This document shows, one piece after another, positions 21,977 through 31,182 of a stretch of 41,238 nucleotides of DNA. Within the stretch, counting starts at the first letter, position 1, and each line of letters opens with the position of its first letter. The notes below the pieces were generated by a model. It was not told where the DNA came from. It was given only the letters and a program-made list of their open reading frames with translations, and did not search any database. A program made the translations under genes and the position numbers. The stretch is taken from NCBI GenBank assembly GCA_001969505.1, contig LSSK01001125.1, positions 1-41,238 of the forward strand, in the 5' to 3' direction. The stretch comes from Zancudomyces culisetae (lineage: Eukaryota; Kickxellomycota; Harpellomycetes; Harpellales; Legeriomycetaceae).

Positions 21977-24556
21977 CTAGTCCACCTTTGCCCTTCTACT
22001 TTTCCTTTGGCGCGTTGACCCGCCATAACTTTCATACTTGTCGTCGGTTTCTACTATTCCTGCTTTATAGGCTTTTGAGCCGTCATCAGCAGTGTTATCA
22101 CTAAAGTTGGCACCGTATTGTGAGAAAAAAAATATACCATCACCCAGCCTTTCTGTAGCAGAGTTGAGCACTTCATTGGCTGATTTCAGGATATCGTTGA
22201 TTGCCTCGTGTCCTTCGCCTAAAAGTCTGATTACCACTGATCCACTGAGCTGAAAAAATATTTTAATACGATCTATAACTTCGCAAACCAGGTCCAAAGC
22301 GAGACTGGCAACTATGTTGGATGTGAGTATTAAGTGACTCCATAGAACCATTAAATGAGGAAGCATATATGCGTATATAGAGGAATAACAATCGGCACTT
22401 TTAATTGCGAGAGTTTTGGATATTGAAAGAGCATTAAGGTAGACCTTGTTTAGAGCAGATGCAGAAACAACCAGTAGATATATTGACAGTTGGTAAGCTT
22501 CGTGAGAAAATGCAGATATGGCCGTACCCAAAGTGAAAAAGAGTGGCGCTAGATGGCTCACATAAAAGTCTATGCAAAGTGGTGATAGATAAAGGTATAA
22601 TGGCAACATATACTGATTGTAAATATGGGATAGGCCATATACGCATGAAGAATACACAGCAAGAACGCCAAGGATAAAAAAGTCAATCAGGACTTTGAAT
22701 TTTGACGCCAATATCTTGGCTGTATTTTTCAGTTCAACGACATAAGGTGGTATGTGCCGGATGAGCAATTGTAAAAAAGGGGAGATTGAGCCAAAACGAA
22801 GTTGAAGTTGTTCAAGAATGCGACCAAAAAAGTGTACAATACCCTCAAGTTGAGCTGAGAATGATCGAATATAACCAAAGAATGCCATAAAGGCCCCGCT
22901 AACACCCAGTATACCTTCTTTAAGTGAAAAGTAAATATATATGCATGTATGTGCGATCGTTGGGGCTAGCTTTTCATTAAAGAAATAAAGTGTATTAGGC
23001 ACATACTCATCAGTCAGTTTAGTAACCCCAGTCCTGGTGAGTTGGCGGAGCCCTCGTGAAAACTCTAGAACCGCTTGAGATCTCCAAATCTCAAGCCCTG
23101 TAATGTATCGGTACGAAGTTTTGAACATTCCTCCTAATTGCATGCAGAACGCCACATATGCATTGTATGTGCTAACCACTATCATATAAAAATCAGATAT
23201 AGCATCCACCAACTGTAACGTAAAAAAAGACACGCCTTTTTTGCTTTTTGCAATTGCTGATACAGCTAGAGGCTTCGCAGGAACCAGCATGTTGAAAAAT
23301 ACCCATTCGACTGACCAGACAACTTTTGGACCAAAATCCCGGTTCAACCACCCGATAGAAGCAAGTAAAAGCGAGTATACTCGGTACATTTGTGCTCCGC
23401 AAAACGGTATTGCGGTAGTGTATATCCATATTGCTAGTTGTTCGACCCCATCCATTAGCACAACCTTTATATATTCATTCCATGCAAACGCTACAAGCGT
23501 CTTTAGATATCCAATCCGATTCCACAGTAAAGCATACCCATCGGTTAGTATTACAATAGATGATCTTGTCCATACCAAGAATCCATCAATCAATATAAAA
23601 ATACATATCTGGAAAAGGTCCCATGATAGCTTTGCTGCCAAGTACACAAACACTATTGGTAGTGCCGGTATTGCCCAAAGCATACTATATGTTGTAATAT
23701 TTCTCTTCTTTACTTGGCTTTCTTTTCTCTGTTTTCGTCTATACTTTACTTTATTGCTTGTGGATTCCCCATAAGAGCGACCACCACCAACTCCATTACT
23801 TCTACCATATTTGCCATCCTTGTCTTTGTTTCCGTATTTGGTAAGGTAGTCCCGAACCCCATCCATATTGTTTGCGTTTTGCTTTCCATATACTTTTAAA
23901 AACCTTTTATCTCTTTTTGTTTTTTCTAGAATATCATCACATAATCCATCCCCATGTACACCTCCACTCCCACTCCCACTCCCACTTTCATTATCTTCAA
24001 TGTCTAGATATTTAGACCTTTGTTTTCTTCTGGTTCGCAAATCGCTACTCGAGTCAAGACTATCTGATTTTCTGATTCTTGAAATATCTAAAATACTTAT
24101 GTCACTACCATCGCCATCATCGCTATCCTCAATAAACAAATCTTGGTTTGTGTCCTCCTTTGTGTAGGATCGGGAGTCGTTTTTATCTTTTTCTTTTTTT
24201 TCAAGAGAATTTAAATTTTTGTCTAATTTTGAAGAACAAGACTGGCTGCCTCCACCTTGGTTGCTATCGTCGTCGCCGCCGTTGTTATCATTTTCGCCGT
24301 TTTCGTTGTTGCTTTCATTACCAAGCTTTTCAAAATTCACCCCAAACCCGACAATATTCACCATTGAACTGTGGCGAGATAGCGTTTTGATCCAGCTATC
24401 GTCGAATGCTTCTTTGATCCTCCGTTTTGAACGAAGATTAAATCTTGTTTTCCAATCCGACGTATATTTTGTCGATGCCAATAAGAAAAATATTATGAAC
24501 ACACATATCCCTACGAGCGCAAAGTCGTCCCTATCGAAATCCACTATTCTTTCCAT
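21977..24556 (-). CDS. 859-residue hydrophobic protein of unknown function
   Basis: A single exon starting at the ATG at 24554-24556. I do not recognise it. Residues about 12-29 form a hydrophobic segment (LVGICVFIIFFLLAS) that could anchor the N-terminus. Residues about 65-285 are disordered and highly charged, with Asn/Gly/Asp, Asp/Ser and SGSGSG stretches and a basic end (KKRNITT). From about 288 to 830 there is an unusually long hydrophobic and amphipathic helical region rich in Tyr, Phe, Leu and Ile. It carries few charges and has several candidate membrane spans (for example ALPIVFVYLAA, FFILGVLAVYSS and LSIYLLVVSASAL). The last 40 residues are hydrophilic and basic. No catalytic motif is seen. 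A multi-span or peripherally wrapped membrane protein is likely, for example of the ER or lipid droplets, but this is inference only. Confidence 0.88.
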   Translation of the reverse strand: MERIVDFDRDDFALVGICVFIIFFLLASTKYTSDWKTRFNLRSKRRIKEAFDDSWIKTLSRHSSMVNIVGFGVNFEKLGNESNNENGENDNNGGDDDSNQGGGSQSCSSKLDKNLNSLEKKEKDKNDSRSYTKEDTNQDLFIEDSDDGDGSDISILDISRIRKSDSLDSSSDLRTRRKQRSKYLDIEDNESGSGSGSGGVHGDGLCDDILEKTKRDKRFLKVYGKQNANNMDGVRDYLTKYGNKDKDGKYGRSNGVGGGRSYGESTSNKVKYRRKQRKESQVKKRNITTYSMLWAIPALPIVFVYLAAKLSWDLFQICIFILIDGFLVWTRSSIVILTDGYALLWNRIGYLKTLVAFAWNEYIKVVLMDGVEQLAIWIYTTAIPFCGAQMYRVYSLLLASIGWLNRDFGPKVVWSVEWVFFNMLVPAKPLAVSAIAKSKKGVSFFTLQLVDAISDFYMIVVSTYNAYVAFCMQLGGMFKTSYRYITGLEIWRSQAVLEFSRGLRQLTRTGVTKLTDEYVPNTLYFFNEKLAPTIAHTCIYIYFSLKEGILGVSGAFMAFFGYIRSFSAQLEGIVHFFGRILEQLQLRFGSISPFLQLLIRHIPPYVVELKNTAKILASKFKVLIDFFILGVLAVYSSCVYGLSHIYNQYMLPLYLYLSPLCIDFYVSHLAPLFFTLGTAISAFSHEAYQLSIYLLVVSASALNKVYLNALSISKTLAIKSADCYSSIYAYMLPHLMVLWSHLILTSNIVASLALDLVCEVIDRIKIFFQLSGSVVIRLLGEGHEAINDILKSANEVLNSATERLGDGIFFFSQYGANFSDNTADDGSKAYKAGIVETDDKYESYGGSTRQRKSRRAKVD

Positions 24557-25158
24557 TTTCTTGACTCCCTCAACCCTTTTTGTATTTTGTATTCTCTATA
24601 TATATACTTTTACCCCTATAATCTTATTAAAGAAGGAAGGATTATATGACCAAGAAAAAAAATCATACTAGGACACCTTTTGTGAAGAATGCAACCTTTT
24701 GTATTTGAAGTAATACAGTCTTATTAAATTTGGCTGCTATATATCATCAAGAGATCTACAATAGATAGGAGTATGCTCTAATTGCCGCTTTTTCTGGGTT
24801 CCTTTCCTCTGTATTTCACTTTAAGTTTGTTATTTTCAAGTTTCCCCCCTGTTTTTGTCACTACTGGCTTATCGCAATTTGTACTTATAACTTATCGTGC
24901 CACTATACCAAAACTGCTTTACTCTTGATGAACATTTGTTTTTGTTTATACCATCCAAACTTTCTTTGATGGAGCTGTTGATTTTTAGGACTTAATTCTC
25001 GGAATTCGATTTTTATTGCGACCTAATACCGGAATATACTAGTAAGAACTGAGGTAGTTGCTTTATTTATGCCGACAACCTTCCAAATTGATCGTATAAA
25101 TTCCTGTTTTTATCCTTCTTTTTCAGTTTGTCTGTTCAACTGATTATATGTTTATTTT
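24557..25158. other. Intergenic, promoter of the 859-residue gene
   Basis: 602 nt between two minus-strand genes. It contains TATATATAC at about 24597-24606, which on the minus strand is a TATA-like stretch some 45 nt upstream of the start, and is otherwise AT-rich. No gene is seen. Confidence 0.55.
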
Positions 25159-25497
25159 TTACCAAAAAAATATGCTCTGAAATATCATGTTTCTATATAT
25201 ACATTTTCCAACTGGTGAATTGGTTTTCTTCACCATTTCTCTTTGCCCATCGGCAATTTTTTTTTCTACCAACTGCGAATCATGTAGAGAATAAATGCAT
25301 GTGATTAAATCCTCCCAGGAATTGTGTTGGTAAATGACAATAAAAAAAGCGAGCCCACCATTTCCCTGGTTTTTCGGTAAAAATGGATAGTTGGAGAGCA
25401 TCTTTTCAATGAGGTCGAAAAGTATAACTGTATTATGGGCGACATCGCACTGCTTTGTATGCAAGTCGCTCAGCTCTGGTTTACCTATTGCCGCCAT
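25159..25497 (-). CDS. Small orphan protein, 112 residues
   Basis: An open frame from an ATG in good context (AACAATGGCG) at 25495-25497, read as one exon. The first 45 residues look helical (DLHTKQCDVAHNTVILFDLIEKML), compatible with a small coiled-coil subunit of some complex, and the last 20 are hydrophobic and aromatic. I do not recognise a family. An in-frame GTATATATAG near the 3' end could be a donor, so the C-terminus may be wrong. Its 5' neighbour is EFB1, in tandem. Confidence 0.45.
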   Translation of the reverse strand: MAAIGKPELSDLHTKQCDVAHNTVILFDLIEKMLSNYPFLPKNQGNGGLAFFIVIYQHNSWEDLITCIYSLHDSQLVEKKIADGQREMVKKTNSPVGKCIYRNMIFQSIFFW

Positions 25498-26138
25498 TGT
25501 TTAATCTCCACTTGTTTAGCACTCCTCCCCAAAAAAAGCATTGCCAAGAAAAAATTGTAACGTGTCCACATGCTACCAATTGAATATTTGATTCCTTTTC
25601 TGTCCTTGCATCCTGCACCTGCCGCCTGTATTCCGCTTTGTTTGGCGGGCGGTATGCTGTTTTTTATATATTCAACCATAAAACCTCACCTATCAATTGA
25701 ATCCATACCCTTCTCTCCTCCCAAACATCTTTGCTATGCATCAATCTTGTTATCTCGATTTGCAACTGTCTCAAGGAAATTAGCTAGCCAACTAAAATAA
25801 ATGGTTATGCTGATTTCTGCTGCAATATTTACTCTCCATAAAAAGCGCATAAACAAAGCAGAATCACAAAAAAAAAGAGGGTTTGGTGGGAAATAATCCA
25901 ACAACATTGAAGAGAGAGAGGCTGGCATGGTGGTGATTCAAATTTGTCCACCACTAGCAGGGACCAAACACCACAAAGAACAAACAGAGCAAAAAAAATA
26001 GATTATTATTGTACTTACACGCAACAGCTAATAAAGAGTTAATGTAACAAAATGAAATGGAATTTATTTACCATCCATAAGAAACAAAAAAAAACACAAA
26101 TTTTGACCAAGAAATCAAAATAATACTATTCAATCATC
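25498..26138. other. Intergenic between the small orphan and EFB1
   Basis: 641 nt holding the 3' UTR of EFB1 and the promoter of the orphan gene. Open frames on both strands (75 codons plus at 25570-25800; 64 codons minus at 25485-25679) overlap each other without recognisable content. I see nothing else. Confidence 0.5.
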
Positions 26139-27238
26139 TTAGATCTTTTGGAAGGAAACAATATCAACAGATTGGACATAGTCCTCAAAATCGACAATCT
26201 TCTCCTCAAGAATATCAGTGGAAACCAAATCATCTACAACGGTACAGGTGATAGTAAGCTTCATGACTCCGTATGCAACAGGTTGGAGCTTTGAGGTTCC
26301 CCAAAGGAGACCGTCCATGTTGATGGAGCGGACACATTTTTCCAACTCAGCCATATCGGTTTCGGAATCCCATGGCTTGATGTCATACACAATGGTGGAC
26401 TTGGCAGCTGGTCCTGGACCCTTGGCGGCCTTTCTTTCACGGTATGCTGCCAATCTCTCGGCCTTGATTCTTTCGGCCTCTTCATCTTCTTCTTCATCTG
26501 AGCCAAAGAGGTCAATATCCTCGTCTTCCTCCTCCTCTTGTGCTGCTGAAGCAGCTTCCAATGCGTCTGAGCCAGCTTGGCTCTTTACGTGGGAGTACCA
26601 GCGGGCCAAGTGTGGGTATGTGCTAGCATTTGGTGCTGATGGCAAAGCAGCGAAGATATCTGAGTCAGCCTTGGACAAATCAGCTCTATTTAATATTCAT
26701 ACGAATGTTGAAGTTAGTAAGTATTGTTCAGAATAAAAACTCTTTTAGTCTGAGGATTGAGAATGAATAAATAAAATTCAATGTAATCGAGTATATTAAT
26801 CAGATGGTTTGAAAAATAGTTGTGTATTCATCTAGCGGGGTCTTAAGCCGGCTCATAAACACGGACCAAACAGTGTTTCATCAGTCATACTCTGTATCAC
26901 ATTCTTCATTCTTTCACATTGTTGCATCAACTTACTTCTCTTTGATTTCAAAACCAACTCAGCCAGAAAAAACAGAGTTTAGTGCCATTTCTAGCCCCCC
27001 GAATGAAGTCCTAAAAGAAGACTTTAAACTCTATCAAATCCGCCAGTCCATTAACTTCATATCCGCCAAGTCATAAACAAAACGAACAAAAAAGAAGCGC
27101 AGAAAAAAAGACAGCAACAACACAACAATGCTACACATAACAACACAAATATACAACTTACCCTTGGATGAATGATTCGTTTTCAAGGTAGCCGTTGAGG
27201 ATGGTTTCCAAAAGCTTGCTTGGGACTGTTACAGACAT
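26139..27238 (-). CDS. EFB1: Translation elongation factor 1B alpha (eEF1B-alpha), two exons
   Basis: Exon 1 is 27162-27238 and exon 2 is 26139-26685, joined across a 476-nt intron, giving 207 residues (S. cerevisiae Efb1: 206). It is the guanine-nucleotide exchange factor that regenerates eEF1A-GTP in elongation. The N-terminal part is a short GST-C-like helical domain (residues 1-60). An acidic linker with the conserved [11 protein letters not shown] follows at about 85-100. The catalytic C-terminal domain has the signature [27 protein letters not shown] and VDDLVSTD, ending [12 protein letters not shown]. The intron has consensus donor GTAAGT and a perfect TACTAAC branch site (26713-26719), and contains the U18 snoRNA. 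Splicing at the same region of the N-terminal domain and the same snoRNA host are seen in S. cerevisiae. Confidence 0.96.
26713..26719 (-). promoter_or_regulatory. Intron branch site TACTAAC in EFB1
   Basis: A perfect yeast-consensus TACTAAC lies about 27 nt from the TAG acceptor at 26686. It is the only exact TACTAAC in any of the introns assigned here. Confidence 0.85.
26789..26892 (-). ncRNA. SNR18: Box C/D snoRNA U18 (snR18), inside the EFB1 intron
   Basis: Read on the minus strand, a 6-bp terminal stem GAGTAT/ATACTC closes a 104-nt RNA. Box C is CTGATGA (26878-26884) and box D is CTGA (26800-26803). Between them are a C'-like AGATGAA (26827-26833) and a D'-like ATGA (26853-26856). The 13 nt before D', TTGGTCCGTGTTT (complement of 26857-26869), are perfectly complementary to the conserved 25S rRNA segment AAACACGGACCAA. 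Counting five bases from D' places the methylated nucleotide on the A of AAACAC, the residue S. cerevisiae numbers A649; the next base is C650. SNR18 targets exactly these two, and it too sits in the EFB1 intron. It lies about 70 nt upstream of the branch point and is presumably released from the debranched intron. Confidence 0.93.
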
Positions 27239-27975
27239 GTTTCCTTTATATATATACTATTTGTAGTTTTGGTATTACTAGCGTAGACCTCGACTATCTA
27301 AAATATAAAATGCCAAAAGAAAGTGGTTTTATTTATACCCCCTCTACTTTATTCTCAGAACGTTTTTTTTTTGCTCGAGAAAAAATTTTTTTTTATTCCA
27401 CATCATTCCATCCTTCTCGTTAATTTTGCTTTATTTTCCTAAATAATTTTTTTTTGATTTACTCTTTATTTGCAATTAACAAGTTCTGATGCTCCGATAC
27501 GACAAGGTCTTTTTTTTTTGTATCTTTCTCAAAAAAAAATTTTTTTTATTGTTAGTGAGATTTTGTATGGTTCAAGAAATGCAAAGCTTATGCTGCAAAG
27601 GAAAATAAAAGCATAACCGAATAGGCGAACACAGCAACAAACCATTACATAATTTTATATAGAACAATCAGCAAATGCTCTAATCTTTATGATTAAAACC
27701 TAAATTCACAGCTTCTACACCCCTCCCCACTAGTTTCGTTCTATCATTCTGTCACCTTTTCCCTTCCTCCTCCACTTGTCCTCCCCCAGCTTTACACGTT
27801 TCCATGTTTGGGCTACATGATTTGCAATGTATATCCCAGAGCAATTTGATTTGAGCCTGAATTGCCGCTTAAAAAAATTCCCGACATTTATTCTTCAATA
27901 TTTTTCATATTTCGAGGAATATTCAGAAAGGCGGAGGGTGATCAAGGTCCATTTTTTGAATTGTTTTTAATACAG
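27239..27975. other. EFB1 promoter region
   Basis: 737 nt upstream of EFB1. Long A/T runs (27367-27395, 27530-27550) and a C/T-rich block (27720-27800) are typical of strong yeast promoters of translation genes. A TATATATATAAAG on the minus strand ends only about 8 nt from the ATG, too close for a conventional TATA box. No gene is seen. Confidence 0.5.
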
Positions 27976-28483
27976 CTACAGTATAGTAGCAAATATTTGC
28001 AGGAAATACGAAATTAAGTCCAATCCCGTACAGAAATTTTTATCAAATATTTTCCAGCTTTGGTTTAATTGTGTCCAATTACTATGCTCCAAATCACACA
28101 CAGCAGACTTGTCCATCTTATTTTGCAGATAGCTCAGGCAACTTGCAGAATCTCCGAAATTTACTTTACAATGATGTGTGGTTGAAAAAGTCCCGTAAAT
28201 AGATTTCTTAAAGGCCAAAACTTTGGTAGAAAAAAAACACAAAACATCAGAAAAGGAAAATGCAGAAGTGTTTGTGGTAGCATGAATAGCAGCATTATTG
28301 GTTTACTCTCATCTGGATGCTTAAAACTAAGCGATGTACCATTTTCAAGGATACTCCAACCTGCAAGTATAAAAAAGAATCAATCAATAAATGAAAGGGT
28401 GGAGAGAGTAGGAAGAGTAGAGTAGAGTAGAGTAGAGTTGATCAGATAATACAAACCTTCATATCTGAAAAAAGCGTGCTCAT
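27976..28483 (-). CDS. Candidate spliced gene, unrecognised
   Basis: A coherent model is exon 2 28307-28360 and exon 3 27976-28220, joined across GTAAAC...CAAAG (86 nt). This gives about 100 codons that read YEGWSILENGTSLSFKHPDE and then continue LAFKKSIYG through to a stop at 27976. An upstream exon ending at 28457 (donor GTTTGT, acceptor TTGCAG) adds YYEHAFFR in the same frame, but no ATG is found in that frame. The alternative frame from the ATG at 28481-28483 gives a different, shorter product. The sequence is protein-like but I know no homologue. The donors are non-consensus and there is no TACTAAC. Treat the boundaries as tentative. Confidence 0.27.
28414..28438. repeat. Pentanucleotide tandem repeat (AGAGT)5
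   Basis: Five exact copies of AGAGT. It lies in the putative first intron of the candidate gene at 27976-28483 and would be a strain-variable microsatellite. Confidence 0.85.
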
Positions 28484-29094
28484 AATATAGTGTGTGGGCT
28501 TTCTATTTACTCGATGCTGTTTACAAAAGCTCACATCCAGCACCCACTACTGGATGTGGATATCTCACACAGAATAAAATGACTCGAACATCTTGCCAGG
28601 GGGTTGGTTTTGCATCCTAACTTTGTATTACTGTTTTTTTTTTGAAACCCTTTATTTGCAACATATAGCTAATATTGTAGTTATCCTGTGTATAATTGAA
28701 GTGGCGATTCTTCTACCTTTCAAGGTGTACCTGTCTACGTTCAAATTTTTCCTACCCTATTCTTATCTCGAATCTCTTTATTCCAGTTTTATGATTTGTG
28801 AATTGAATAGAAGGCTTGAAAATTGAAATTTTAGGCTACTATGCACACTGAGGCAAACAGTGTGATTTGTCAGAATCTCCAGCAAATAGCAGTTTTACAT
28901 TTAATATTTCATTTTCCGATTTTTTGAATTTGCAAAACTAGCAAGATATTTTTACTTAATTTGATATATTTACATGAGTGGATTAAATAACTCTGTATAA
29001 ATCAAAGTAAACAAGCATTCTATTCTACCTTTGTAACACAATCATTTTTTAAAAGGAAACAAACTTTATCACTGGCAGATTAGAGATAAAAGAC
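28484..29094. other. Intergenic, GET1 promoter
   Basis: 611 nt upstream of GET1. CCAGTAGTGGGTGCTGG near 28537-28554 forms an imperfect dyad. A 77-codon open frame (28593-28826, plus) has no recognisable content. I see nothing else. Confidence 0.5.
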
Positions 29095-30127
29095 ATGGAT
29101 TTTGGTGTAGCAATTCTAATTTTCATCACGGAGCTAGTATCATTTACACTAGGAAACATTGGATACAACACAATCTCGAAATATGTAAGTGTATTTGTAC
29201 ATACCTTTTAATTCAATATCAATTTGTACTTTCCACTATTCTTGGAGGTTATATTATTATTTTTAATCGTATCTTAGCGAGTACTATATTCAAAAACTTA
29301 CTTTCAAGTTTTATGATAGATATTTCGGATCTGGTGCAAGATTACGCGTGATTCGACGGTCGAAGGGAAAATACATACCAAGAATGAAATTATTAGAATG
29401 AAGAGGGAACTTGCCGCCATAAGCTCTGTGGTAAATCTTTCCGTTTCTATTTTTTCTCTATTTTGTTTCGTAAATGTTGTAATTGGGATAGTAAGGTAAA
29501 GAGAACTCAATTTTAAGCTAAAATGGATTGTCGTTTACTTTATTACAGGACGAATTTTCGAGATGGGCTAAACTTAGAAGAAAGATCGATGCCACCACAA
29601 AAAGCTACGATAGCATGAGTAAGTTTGGTCCTGTGCCACTGTTTTTGTATTCATTATAATACCCTCAGCGTGAATGCATTCTCGCAATCTTGTCTCTCAT
29701 TTCTTCACGCTATCCTGCGTGATTATAGTGGTAGACCATTTCTCAATTTAGAGAGGGGTTTCAAAAAGTTTTTTTTAGTAAATGATATATAAATTGATAA
29801 ATAGGCAGCGAGCTAGCACTCAAGCGCACAGCATTTCTAATAAAGTCGAATATAGCTTTGCGAGCAATTATATACGCAGCCAAGATAGTAACATATTACT
29901 ATTACTACAGAACTGCGGTATTCTACATTCCAAATATATGGTGGGTGATGTACCCAGTCGGATGGGCTCTAGCGTACCCAGGAGCACCCAAAGGTGCCGT
30001 CAGTGTGGTGATGTGGGCGTTTGTATGTAATAGAATCTTTAAGAGGATCTTTGACGGGTTTAATAGGGTATTTCCATCTGTAATACCTCCTACACCTACT
30101 TCTGCTGTAGCCAATATGGAGATATAG
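29095..30127 (+). CDS. GET1: GET complex receptor subunit Get1 (WRB/CHD5 family), four exons
   Basis: Exons are 29095-29184, 29320-29430, 29549-29618 and 29805-30127; introns of 135, 118 and 186 nt have donors GTAAGT, GTAAAT and GTAAGT, and all phases close. The product is 197 residues. It has an N-terminal membrane span (residues 2-24), a cytosolic coiled coil with the family signature DEFSRWAKLRRKIDATTKSYDSM (about 68-90, spanning exon 3), and two C-terminal spans within about 100-165 that include YIPNIWWVMYPVGWALAYPGAPKG. Get1 with Get2 forms the ER receptor that takes tail-anchored proteins from Get3; the coiled coil opens Get3. S. cerevisiae GET1 (235 residues) has no introns. The second exon is short, and its acceptor (GATAG) was chosen because it keeps the frame IFRIWCKITRD open. 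Confidence 0.9.
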
Positions 30128-31182
30128 ACGCTAGGACTTTTACAATACAAGCCAATACCCATTAATTTTAGAGGCAATTTAATGCAGAAAAATGGTATGA
30201 ATGTTTGTAAGGATGTACAAGGGTGAAGAGCTTTTGATTTTATTGACTGTTTGTTCTTTTTGGATTTCCTTTTTTTGACGTAGTATAGTTGGCATCACAT
30301 ATTTTTTTTTGTTGTTACTTTGCAATAGGCATTACTGTTTAACCTTGTAAGTGTTTAAAACACCTTTAATATTTGCAAATATATCTGTTTATATGTTGAT
30401 GAAAATGGTTCATAGCAGAGAAGGGATATAGGTATAAGGCGATGGTGCTAATGAACTTGGATATGTGGCTATGATGTCGTTTTTTGTTTATAATGCGAAT
30501 CCTTCCTCATTTTTAGGCTTTAGAATCTGGTTGTACACATACATGTACACATGAGTTACCACTAAAAAAAGAGGAAAATTAAATAAATTATAAACAAACA
30601 GTAACATTTAAAACTGAAACGTACTCCAGAGAAATTGAGAAAGATTTACCAAGTATGCTATAGGCCAACAGATTAAGAAGAAAAAAGGACGATACAGATT
30701 CGTTCTTACAAACAACTGAACTGGTTTATTACATGGAAGCCACTTGAATTATAAATACTCGAATAAATATATGAAACACCATTAATCCTTTCGGTTTATC
30801 TAGTACTTATTTTTTTATATTCCACGTTGATTAACACGTTTTTTTAAATTCTGGTTCATTTCAATTAGGTTTGAAAAAATATCGAATTTGAGTGTAAGTA
30901 ACTGCTCGATTCTTACTTTTCCATCTCAGCTTTGCAGAAAAAAGAGAGGTTCTTGGCGAGAAGCAAGGAGCGTGCGCAAATATTCACACATTTACGAGTA
31001 TTTTATTATTTAAGAGGGATTTTACTATTTAAGAGGGGTTTTATCTCCCTGGTAAAGGAGTACAACTAATGTTATTATATGCTAAAACAAAGGAGCAAGT
31101 AATAAAGATTTGATGGAATAATTTCAACAGAGTCTGATTTATATAAACTTTTTTTTACCTCGATATAGTTTTGTGAACTTTG
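30128..31182. other. Intergenic between GET1 and the hydrolase
   Basis: About 1.05 kb with no gene. A TGTACAC/ATGTACAC partial dyad lies near 30532-30553, and a 19-bp tandem duplication at 31005-31042. It holds the hydrolase promoter. Confidence 0.55.
31005..31042. repeat. 19-bp tandem duplication
   Basis: Two adjacent 19-bp copies of ATTATTTAAGAGGGATTTT differ at two positions. They lie about 140-180 nt before the first possible start of the hydrolase and could be duplicated regulatory sites (AAGAGGGG resembles stress-element cores in one orientation). Confidence 0.6.
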
